DNA of 27,173 bases. Source: Hofstenia miamia. Taxonomy: Eukaryota > Xenacoelomorpha > Acoela > Hofsteniidae. Positions 17,042 to 27,173 of the stretch are shown in pieces (the stretch's first letter is position 1; each line of letters opens with the position of its first letter). The stretch spans positions 278,065 through 305,237 of the forward strand of contig CABFPE010000750.1 in assembly GCA_900660155.1 (NCBI GenBank), given 5' to 3'. Made by a program: the position numbers and the translations under genes. Under the pieces are notes generated by a model. The model did not search any database, was not told the origin of the DNA, and worked only from the letters and a program-made list of their open reading frames with translations.

Positions 17042-20000
17042 CTAAACGTATGGTAACCAATGTTTCCATGTTTTGCTCAATAAATATTCATCTGTGGCCA
17101 AATCAATTAAACACGTAGCTTGGTCAGCCTCATTTAACAAATCGTCATATTTAAAATCATTTCTTCGACTTATCCGCGATCCTTTCACAATATTTTTGAT
17201 TTCTTTAGCAATTGGCTGTTTAGTTTTAACACAATGACTTTGTGAAAATATTTGCAAAAATATTTTACATGGATGCTCTCCACGAAGCTTCCTTCTAACA
17301 ACGTCTATGCGATCATTTAAAAAGCTATCACTATCAACGGATAATTTACCAGCAAGTGATGTCCAATCCACTAATGGCTCTTTCAAAAAAATTAATAAAC
17401 TATCTAGTATCCTATCAGAACTTTTTCGCAATGCGCGGAATAGTTTTGACAATATTGCGTGAAAGACTCCATGAAGACTGTGGGGCGCAATAATATTCCT
17501 CAACTGACAAGTTAAACGGAAAGGTACCATCTCTGGTAATGCTATACCTAGTATGGCTTTATCAAATGCATGTCCAAAGTCTATTCCAATAAATTTGTCC
17601 AAATACTTTACATCCAGAAGCATATTCGAAGTATGACGATCACCTATACCTAGTAGGTAGTGACAGGCACACAAAGTACCATAACTTACCAAAAGTTTCT
17701 CACGCATTAGAATGAAACACTCATTTGAGGCAGCTGAATTAAGAAGAGTATTACGCAAGAGGAGCTTTCCTAAGATATTTTGGGCATTGGAAAGATTTTC
17801 AATAGATACAGAACGTAATGTATCTGTAATATAGAGACTCATATTTTTTACTTGCTTTTGATAAAAAACAAAACTGTCATTCATTTTCTTCGAATCAGCT
17901 TTTTCTAAGTAATCTTTTAAAGGCTCTGTATTAGGACACCATTCTATTAACCCAAGTTTTTCAGTCATTGGAATAATATTATATGTATGGTTATAACAAT
18001 TTAATTCTTTACAAGAGCTATCATTTCCAAGTGTTTGATTCATTACGGTGAAAAGCTTGATAATGCGACTGTCCTGTCTCAAATCTTCACCAGTTTTCAC
18101 TAGAAATTTATATTCATTTGCATCACTACCAATAATTGTGATTTGCTTAGGCCTCCGTAGGGAGTTCAAAATCCTTACATTGGGGTTAAATCCTTCAATA
18201 TAAATATGATTTTCGAGAATAGGCCGGCTATTGGTGCAATATTGTCCAGGTACTTCAATCCGATAATTGCCAAGTGAAGAAAAATATTGCATCATCCACA
18301 TGCTATAGTCCCTCATGCTAGAAAGTGGTTTTGACAACGTGTACGTTTTAATTTTCTCAGAAAGTTTCTTAAGCAAGTCTTCAACTTCTTTGAATTTCTT
18401 TTGTTTAATGGCCACCCCATTATCGCCTAGAATTTCCTCAAATTCATTATAAAATTGTTTTCTAAAGCTCTTCCGATTTTCACTAATTTCAGCAATTGGT
18501 TCCCATAATTTATCATAAAGCAACTGAACTGCTTGTGTAAATTTATTCATTTTAATGGCATTACAATCATCCTTTAAACTTCGGAATTCGGACTTAATCC
18601 AAGAATCAACAGTAATATGAAAACAATTTAATCGCTCCAGTTCATCCAGCCATTTTTTAATCTTAGGATTGAAAATGTATTCTTGTAATTGCTCTAAAAA
18701 TCCATCATAATTAGAAAGAATACCAGATGAGCTGACTGACAATGGATACACAATAGCTTGTGGAAAATTTTTTGCAATATCTTGAAGAATATCTTGAACA
18801 TACATGCCTTCGTTTCCAGCCAGACATGCCACAGTTTGATCAATCCAATTTAAAAACATATAACTTGGTATACAGGAAGCCTTGCTTTGGAATAAACTCC
18901 CGACATCAGGAAATTCAGCCAAAAGCTGCAACAAGCGAGGCCAATGATCAGTAGAGCCACCATAACCAATTGCAGATAGTGTACTACACATCATTGTCTT
19001 ACATATTTCATTTTTATGAATAAAATCATTAATATTTGATAATAAAAGCTTATTGCAAATTTGAGAAAGAGATTCATTAATTTTAATAGGATCAAAAGCT
19101 CCATCCAATGCATTTCGATAATTATTCAATGCAAGCACCCTAATTTTGTCAGAAATATTTTGTCCGTAAGAAATATCACTTACCCTCTTATAAATATCTG
19201 GATGAGCATGCAATATTTCAGTTGTTGCTTCTGTGGAGTTAGCCAAATACTGCCATGTGTTGCCAATCAAATATTGTAATAATGATCTTAACTCGTTATT
19301 ATCATTACAATCAAGTTCCAAAAGAGTTTCAAGGGCAGTGCGTAAATTACTAGAACTATCCACATAAACCTCAATGAATTCTCTAAGCCAAGAAAGATGA
19401 CGATTCCTATTTTCATTCACATCGAAATAAATGTCCTTTAATAAACGTTTAGCCAAGCAATTGTTGTTTTGCATACGCGCAGCTTCTGCATAATCCAGTT
19501 TATATTCAACAAAACTATCATGCATTTCCTCTTTAAGATGAATACACATTGATTTCCGAGCCCAATAAACATCATCCCAGACATGCAAATTGTCTGAAAA
19601 CTTGTTAAGTGTTCTAGAAAACAGACTAGTATTCTTAGAATTCTTTAAAAAATTAGAGATTTCGTAGTAGCTAACTAAATCATCTAATTTGAGCTTCCGC
19701 ATTATGCCAAGATTATTCTCGAGCAAATTCCAATCAGAGAAAAAAGCGGTCAAACCTAATTTAATTAGTCCTTGGGCATTGTCAAGTTCACTTTTTGCTA
19801 TGAGAACACATGATACTGGAAAAGCCAAATGAGGTTCATTTTGAAATTTTGAAATTTCATTTGCAAATTCATCTGAAGCATTCGACATTAAACTTAATCT
19901 TGTCATAACTTTAACATAATTCAATTTACTGGGTTCATTCGAGGACAATTCCTCTCCCAATGCCTTCCAATCGTTCAAATTGGAAAGACATTGGCGCAAT

Positions 20001-23000
20001 CCTGCATTCCAAAATAGTCTTTGGGTTTCCATTTCGAAAGATTTTGTTTCTGAAAGCAAGGAATTGTACTCTTCTATGGCAGTTTCCAAATCGCAATCAG
20101 CCTGCAATTGAAGAGCTTTAATAGATCGATTGGCATATTCGCCATGACATAAACCTTTGATGAAGTCATATTTGTTTATTTCAATGAATAGATGGCATAA
20201 TTCATCTAAAATATCTTCTGAATTTTCTTTCATATATAATGCCTCAAGACAGTAAATTCCTTGCAAGTGTAAACCAGAAAGACTAGCAATTTTTCTAATA
20301 CTGCAAGGATTTACAGGTACTGTTAACTTGGAAACAATTTCAAATATTACCCCCACAAAAGATTTGTTAAAAGTAACTGTTGAATCTAAATGGCTATTTA
20401 TTATATTTACTAGAACATTATTCCAATTGTTAAATTCATTTAGATATGATAGGTGATTATGTAGGGCAATTGCGATTTGAGAAAATACAATCTTAGAAAT
20501 AATAGCATCAGTATCGGTTAATGCCATTAGTGGTTTAATAATGCTTTCAAATGATATCTGAACGTCAGGAAAATCTCCCTGACTATAGGAACGGCGAAGC
20601 TGTAGATAATTTTCTTTCTTAAATTTTTGAATTTGTCGATGTTTTTCTCGACGCTTGTCTCTACTATATTGAGAATGTTTCAAGAATTTGGTGTGGAGCC
20701 CAAACGTTTTCAGTGGAGATACAAGGCAATTTCTTTTAGCAACAACATTCTTATCAACAGTTGAATCACTGCACCAATCTTTTGAAGTGAAAGAGGATTG
20801 TGTATCCAAAGAATTAGATGGAGGAACTGTACAACTGAAGACATTTTGAAATGTTAGCAACCTATTAGGCATAGCATTGCTATCTAAATTTTGACTACTC
20901 AAGTTTAAAGACTCAGTCTTTATAAATCGTGGTGTCATTGAAAAATAACGTCGACCATCTTCATTTATATTGAGTGGTTTATAAGTACATTCCCCTAATG
21001 ATTTGTCATTAACTGGATCCTTGTAATGCCTAGAGTGACTAGTTAATTCAAGAATAAAGTGTGTAGCATAGTGTACGAATGCATGTTCACAATTGATATC
21101 GTACATATCTGAAAATGCGTATTCAAATCGAGCCCTTAATCTGTCTGTACGCATTAATTCAGTAGAGAAAAACTGAAATAATTTACTCACAATTTCCGTG
21201 TCACTATCTATCAATCCCATTAACAAACGAGATTTTAAATTTTCACGATAATCACTACATTTTTTAAATATCCGCATGTATAATTCGTACAACTTCATTC
21301 TCAAAGAAGGATTATCCTGGTCCAAAATCGTATTTAAGACTTCAAACATATCACGGAACAAGTGATCCTCAACAAATGGCAAAAATGCGTCTAGCATTTC
21401 TACAATTTCAAAGCGAATCAAATCACTCGCAGCTCTGAAAAGATTTAACAACCCTTTACTTTTTAGCATTTTAAGGTCGTCGTTGGAGCGTTTTGAAGCA
21501 TGGAAGCGTAAGAACCTCAAAGCAAAGACCACGTTATCCTTATTAATATCAGGAAAATTACTCAACACCTTAGAGATATGTTCTTCCCCAAATAGATGAC
21601 ACCTCTCAGATATCTTGCAAATGCATGTAAGAAACTGATGATCAATTGCAGAAAGCTTTTCAATTTCACGATTCAATTTATCTTTAACGGAATTAAATGT
21701 TTTGACATCTTTGCAAATATGTTTCAAGATCATACCAAATAGTTCAGCAACATCCAAGTAAACTTCTCTTTTTTTTGAAGTAATTAATTTACCAATTGTG
21801 GAACAATAATCCTCAATATTAAAATCATTGCTTAAATCAATGTCATTGGTAACCAATATTGCAACCGTTCGTATAGATACTATGTTCTCACTAATATAAG
21901 ATGATTTTGCAAGCTTCAAAATTGTTTCAAATGGAATACTAATTTCAGATTTAAATTTCTCAAGCATTAACTTAATAAGTTGCAATTGGTGATAAAATAT
22001 TTGTGATTCTATCGCTGGGGCTTTATCTAATAACAAATTAAACAACATGGATAGACTTTGCAATTCATCTTCATTAAGTGTAATATTATTCCAATGTAAT
22101 ATCATTGAGATAAACTCCAAAACAATTGCAGAAATGCTATTAATTAACTCGATATGACATATTAAAACATTAATTATTGGTTGAATCAAGAACCTTGAAT
22201 ATTGTGCAAGTTGTTCATAAAGAGAACAAAACACCTTGCCTATCAATAGCTTGAGGTTTAAACATGTATCCGAAGAATTAAGTTGATCTACTAAAAGTTC
22301 CAGCCACAGTGGGAAATCATTGGACGAAAAATGTATTAACAGATAGGACAATGCATCTACTAAAACTAAATAGCATTCATGACTGCCTAAGTCATCCATG
22401 AAAATTTCAACATTTGTTTCAACATGTTCGAATGGAATAGTTTGAGAATCAGTCAAGTTGAAAAAAGATGACTCATAACTTAGACTGCTATTATTTAAAT
22501 ACTGCGATTGAGATTCTACAGATGTATGCGTTCTCAAATAACTGCGTAGGGAAACATTCATTTTCTGCATCTCGCCCCATTTTTTGGCATTAAATGGAAA
22601 TTTTAATATCTTGTCCTTTTCCACTAAGCAATTCAAATTAACAAATTTTTTATTGAAAATATAGGATTCAAAATGTTTCAACTCGTCTAAGCACATGCTG
22701 ACAGTAATAATGCAGTTGTATGCAGCACACACAAATGATCTCTTATTTTCAGAGAGAACATTGTCAGGACGAATGACAGCACAACAAGATTCAATAATGG
22801 CATCAGTTAAAGACCTTCCATTTGATATATCTGTAGACGCAAAAACAGAATTTAAGTAACATTTTGTTGGTTGTAGTTCTTCTCTTGGCAAACGTTTCAT
22901 GGGAACGCTCAAAATTTGAAAACAAATTTTCCGTGTTATAATGTCTTTAAAACTGAAAGTCAAATTCCCTCTGCAAGAATCAATTAAGGTAAGTAATAGC

Positions 23001-25962
23001 GGCAGATGCGCACCAATGGTTGCTTTCAATGTCTCTAGGTTGCAAATGTTGAGAAGTGGGCACAAAAACTTTTTAGAAATGTTCTCTATTAAGTCATCAG
23101 CACTGTCTTGGTCTTTAAAAATGAAATCAAAACAAGTTTGAATTAGTATCGAAATTTGATTATTGAAATTGCTTTTTCCTTCAAATGACTTCAACAACTG
23201 TTCAATTTCAGCATCCATTAAATGTTGCTTTTCGTTGATGGCAGTTTGCATAATAATTTGAAAAATGCTGCTTTCACAACATTTTCCAAAAGCTGATAGC
23301 ATTGAATAATAGATTTTGCAATATTCTTCCTTTTTTGGGGAATGTGGAATGAGCTGAGAAGATAACACAGACAATTTTGATTTTAGTAAACGATTTAATG
23401 GATCCTTCAATTTCAACATTAACTCGTTAAGGTCGTGGACTTCTTCAGCCTCAGAATTTGTAAGTAAATTGTAGAATTTATACACTTCATTGGGTATTGG
23501 AGATTGATTTGTTGTAGATAGTGTTCTGTTCGTTTGACTATCAACGTCAATTTCAAGTTCAGGCTCTAGATCAACGTCAGGCAGAATATTTGAAAAAGTC
23601 TCCACTTCAGAAATAGTAAATTTGTTATAAAAAGATCTTACTGCCCTAACCACTGCATTTTTGAAATTAACATTTGTTTCTGTCACCATTCCTGCACATT
23701 TTTCCAAAAGTTGATAAATATTAGCATCTGATTCAAATGTAGAAGGAATCAGACGTTTTTTATAAGGCTTGCATAAAATATCATAATGTGAAGAACTTCC
23801 TGTAATGTAGTATGACATTGTTTCTTGAATAGCCGTAACAACTTCAGGGTCTTTAGAAGTTAAAAGTACTTGAAAACAAGACCACAAAATTTGAATTATA
23901 TACGTATTAAGAACTTCTTCATTATCTATGAAAATTTGATAGCATGATTTTAAGGTCAAGCAAACTCCTAGTTGTTTAGAAGAACTAGGATAAATTAATA
24001 GAGAACAGAGTCTTTTTATAGCTGTTCGCAAGCCTTTTGATTCGTTTCCTATACATACTAAGATGTAACTACTGATGGATTTTGCAGCAAATTGACGAAG
24101 GTTTGGGAGGTGTGGATCAATAGCTGCAGATAACAGCTCATCAAGTAAAATCGACGCTGCATCCGAAAATGGTTGACGAGTAAACCAATTTATCAATTGT
24201 GTTACTAAAGAACTAAATAACTTTAAAATAACTGGATCAATTTCACAAGCAAGTTTAAAGACACACATTAATGAATCCTTAAGAATATTGACAGGATCGC
24301 GAGGAAGACCAATTAATATCATTGCATGCAGTAATTCACAAGCTGCAACTCTTTTGTGTCTGGATTCACAAAATCTACATAAATCAATAACACGTGGCAA
24401 AATTTTGTGCAAAGGAAATTCCAAACTCATATCAGGAAAATTAAGTGTAAGAAAAAAATTAGAGTTGCAACCTCTTAAAGCGTATTCTTCCATAATACAA
24501 TGACGTCTATCATTACTTCCAAGCCAGAAAGCAACCTTTTCACAATTTTCATCAGGTAAACACGATTCAAGGTGTTTAGTTTTCAATGCTCTGCGTTTGT
24601 TCCTTGTGGTGATTTTCGCTTCAGTAAACTCAATTGGATTTTTTAACTTTCCACCTAAATAAAAATTTAAGCAGGGAATTGATTCCTGGGGTATCTGATT
24701 TAAATAATCAATGGCTATATCCGCTATAGCTGAATGACTTTGTCCAAGATTTAAAGCTAGATTGAACAATGAGTGTAAAGAACAAACTTCACTTGGCATT
24801 GAAAATAAGCACAAAACAGCAGCAACCTGAGTTTCATCCAGAAGAGAATGAGATAAATTTGATAGGTAATTGGCATACCTCTTAACTTCATCCATATCAA
24901 AAACAACTTCAAGTGACGCCGTGAAAGTCAAACACTTAGAAATTAATTTATACCAACCACTAATTAATGGATTTACTTTTGAACTCACTATAAATATATG
25001 CAAAAGTTTAGGTATCCAAACATTCAAGCACTCTTGTGAAAACATATCCAACAAGTGGCAAAACAACCCACAGAAATTCACAAATAAATTTATGTCTTCA
25101 GGGCAATCAGGCTCACTCGTATTATCCCAGCCAACATCTGATTTGCAATTAAGTTCTAGGTTCATCATAGAGATTAGATTGAGGAATTCCTTAATGATAA
25201 TATTAGAAACCAACAAAAGATTAGAATCAATATCATTAGCACGTGAAGTAAGCAGAAACTTCCAGATAGGCAAATAATTGATGTACGTTAACTCAATACT
25301 GGCCAATTCAATTTGAAAAGCAGCAAATGCGGAGTGAGAAACACATAGAATTAAACTATCTTTAATGTAGTCTCGAATGCTTTCATTAAAATATTGCAAT
25401 TCACAAATCTTTAATAAAAACGATTTGATGGAGTGAGATATTTTCTCTTGATTAAGAAGAGATTGCGAGGGGAACTGCAGCCATAATAGATGACAGTAAT
25501 GGAACAATGCAAAGTCTTTGAAATGTGAATTTAATGTATGTTTAGGAAATTTGGATATGGATAAAATTAAAACGGCTAAATTTTGTGCTGAACAGTTAAG
25601 ACTATCGTGATTATGATAAATATAATCACATTTGTTACAAATCAAACGAAAAGCGTCATGAGCGTCGTTCACATCTAACGCACAAAGGTCTCCAATGCCT
25701 TCAGCAGCGCATGCAAATTGTTCAACTGACGATGGAAAACGGCTTAACACATTCATTAATTCGTTAATAAAAAATTTGATGATTTCTTGATCGTCTGATT
25801 TATATGAAGTGACGGTTTCTATCAACGCAGTGAAAGCTTTATTCGCAAAATTTTGCAAATTGACATTGTTTTGAGAGAGCCAGAATTGAATTCTAGAATA
25901 AACATCACTATAGACTACCTTGATCTGTTCTATAAAGAGTGCAGAATGACAAGAAAATAGCT
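17042..25962 (-). CDS. PRKDC: DNA-dependent protein kinase catalytic subunit (DNA-PKcs), giant 3'-terminal exon
   Basis: DNA-PKcs is the nuclear PI3K-related kinase recruited by Ku to DNA double-strand breaks for non-homologous end joining. This exon encodes 2972 full codons after a split one (residue numbers below count from the ATG at 26032). HEAT-repeat blocks collinear with the family include GWYKLI (about 360), VAACELLHAMI and AAYNC (about 1105). MTPRFIKTE (1699) opens the linker ending in SYSQGDFPDVQI (about 1815). The FAT region spans roughly 1920-2440. The kinase has LVKTGEDLRQD (G2648) with the ATP-binding lysine, GIGDRHTSN (2795) with the catalytic D and N, and IDFGHAF (2817). LPEMVPFRLT is diagnostic of DNA-PKcs rather than ATM, ATR or mTOR. 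FATC ends TWKHWLPYV. All catalytic residues are present, so it is probably active. The acceptor is TTTTTGTTTAG ending at 25963. Confidence 0.96.
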
Positions 25963-26825
25963 CTAAACAAAAATTGGTTAACATGATGGTCGCATCTGTA
26001 TATAGGGTACAATACAAATTACGTTGCAGCATTTGATTAAATGTAAATAATAAACCACTATTCTTCTAAAATTTAATGCATGATTGTAAGGGCATTCATT
26101 AAGATAAGCCAATAAATGATTGTCTTTTGTCAGTCGCAGTGTTATCAATATCCGAATATTTTTTGAGGAAGTACCCGAATTTGCATAGTAGCAAATTTAG
26201 TAAATATAAAAATGTGCATAGCTAAAAAAACTTTTTGGCTACAAAAAATGGATGAAAGAAATTTTGCTTTAGAAAACAAAAAATTCAAAAATTCTTTAAT
26301 AAAATGGAGAACGTGCAGCCATTTTTGGAAGAAATCTCATTCAAGTATCAAAAACATGTAAATATGAATTTTGATAATGAGCTATTATTGACAATTATCT
26401 TTGGAAAAACACGTCATTCTATTCAAATTTGCATGTCGGAATAATAACCACATGCACAATATTACTGTATATACTCATGTAGTATGCGATTCCTTAGGGA
26501 GTACGGTATTTTCACGGAGGGAAATTAATTTCCTTGTACTTTTGATAATTTTAGTAAAACTGTATTTAATGAAAATTGATTTAATCGACCTTTTAATAGA
26601 CATTTCTGAATAAATAAAGAAGGCAAGAGGCAACTTAGGGTCTCAAAGAAGCAGACTTTTAAAACTGTAATGAAGCTAAGCAAAAGTCCGTTTGAAAACT
26701 CGCAAATGGCTATTATTCAAGTAAACTACATTACAGTAATAAAATTCAACTATATTTAATAATTTGTAGCACAAGATTTTCCCGTTTAAAACTAAAAACT
26801 AACAAGATGCATTAAAGAATCTAAC
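25963..26825 (-). other. DNA-PKcs intron, phase 1
   Basis: The donor GTTAGA starts at 26825 and the acceptor TTTTTGTTTAG ends at 25963. Joining the flanking exons gives a glutamate codon split G/AG and the run IVRAGLELFSCHSALF. This fits the family pattern of an AGL.LF stretch followed by a HAS-like motif. The open frame of the big exon continues 23 codons into this intron up to an ATG at 26032. Those residues have no family similarity and should not be taken as the protein start. A plus-strand frame at 26401-26613 is intronic noise. Confidence 0.88.
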
Positions 26826-27028
26826 CTAATCCAGCACGCACAATATCGTATTGTGATAAGCTTTCCTTAAGATCTGGATTAAATGTTTTCAGCGAAAGAT
26901 TGAAAAGCTCTTCTGTTGAGGATATTTCTAGAAATTTAGGAAACGATTCAAGAATTCCAGACAAGCATCTTAACAATCCATTAACTAAGCTGGGTTCAAA
27001 TTTTGATGCAGCGGCGGTTTCAGGTAAA
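26826..27028 (-). CDS. PRKDC: DNA-PKcs internal exon (N-terminal HEAT region)
   Basis: This 203-base exon has 67 full codons plus split codons at both ends. It opens LPETAAASKF, continues LVNGLLRCLSGILESFPKFL and SSTEELFNLSLKTFNPDL, and ends YDIVRAGL. This follows the N-terminal HEAT repeats of DNA-PKcs, where a CLKGLSSLL-like helix precedes an IFNFVLKAI-like helix and a Y...SAGL motif. The acceptor CTGTAATTTAG ends at 27029 and the donor is TTAG/GTTAGA at 26826/26825. Phases match both neighbours. It is too short and AT-rich to stand out as a single open frame, but alignment and splice sites agree. Confidence 0.88.
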
Positions 27029-27136
27029 CTAAATTACAGAATTTAATCGTCATCTACTTCATCACTTCCATTGTGGTATAACTACAGTTTCACAATATTG
27101 TGATTGCGTAAGTTTTCTTAATATATGTGCATTAAC
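27029..27136 (-). other. DNA-PKcs intron, phase 2, 108 bases
   Basis: It starts GTTAATGC after an AG exon end at 27137 and ends CTGTAATTTAG at 27029. Splicing completes a serine codon split AG/T. Confidence 0.65.
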
Positions 27137-27173
27137 CTACGTTCAAAATATCGAATCAAAATTATATATATAT
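27137..27173 (-). CDS. PRKDC: DNA-PKcs upstream exon, partial (3' end only)
   Basis: Thirty-seven bases remain in the window. In the phase demanded by the next exon they read IYIILIRYFER plus the first two bases of a serine codon, without a stop. RYFERSLPE aligns plausibly with the short stretch preceding the CLKGL-like helix in the family. The outer bases form a TATATA run at the sequence edge, so the exon may begin anywhere there. The call rests on splice-site form and phase, not on strong similarity. Confidence 0.5.
27163..27173. repeat. Short (TA)n run at window end
   Basis: An 11-base TA run closes the window, and an equal TA run (1-11) opens it. This may be where the assembly contig broke. 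Confidence 0.7.

Noticed and set aside
18760..25277. Several plus-strand frames of 64-135 codons inside the DNA-PKcs exon
   Set aside because: They are antisense shadows of a protein with unambiguous family identity.
26401..26613. Plus-strand frame of 70 codons upstream of the giant exon
   Set aside because: It lies within the 25963-26825 intron, does not start with ATG and shows no motif.
1..27173. CRISPR arrays, tRNA or rRNA genes, riboswitches, bacterial operons
   Set aside because: No regularly spaced short repeats, no convincing cloverleaf or B-box, and the gene structure is plainly eukaryotic.

Overview
This window is eukaryotic, AT-rich animal DNA, most likely from an arthropod or another invertebrate. 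It has spliced genes and many decayed transposons (Tc1/mariner, hAT, piggyBac-like, CR1/Jockey-type LINEs). There is no sign of operons, ribosome binding sites or CRISPR. DNA-PKcs is absent from the fly and nematode models, so close relatives of those are unlikely. The species cannot be named from the sequence.

Two host genes are supported. (1) About 2391-2703 (+) is the terminal exon of a parvin gene: the C-terminal part of its second calponin-homology domain, with a clear splice acceptor. (2) 17042-27173 (-) is most of a DNA-PKcs (PRKDC) gene. One uninterrupted exon of about 8.9 kb encodes roughly 2970 residues through the FAT, kinase and FATC regions. Two upstream exons (26826-27028, and 27137 to the window end) can be placed by splice sites, matching phase and family alignment. 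The 5' end of the gene lies outside the window. The two genes converge tail to tail across about 14 kb of repeats.

Layout: 1-1360 holds a LINE remnant and an internally deleted Tc1/mariner element. 1360-2390 has no recognisable gene. 2391-2703 is the parvin exon. 3213-3937 carries hAT and LINE remnants. 4508-5451 is a LINE 3' end on the minus strand with a (TTG)n tail. 5717-8457 is non-coding and holds diverged repeats. 8490-10908 is a large palindromic (foldback) repeat. 11147-11683 is a second, broken Tc1/mariner element, and 11771-12061 a hAT transposase C-terminus. 13296-13630 is a candidate TTAA-flanked MITE. 13741-14740 is a 1000-base assembly gap. 14741-15102 is a piece that matches the missing interior of the left palindrome arm. 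15104-17041 is intergenic. 17042-27173 is the DNA-PKcs gene.

I found no undescribed defence or regulatory system. The most notable observations are the giant DNA-PKcs exon, with introns kept only near the 5' side; a natural empty-site/filled-site pair for a TTAA-targeting MITE inside the palindrome; and sequence evidence that the scaffold order around positions 9307 and 14741-15102 is scrambled. Statements comparing with vertebrate proteins rest on recalled family knowledge, not on a search.
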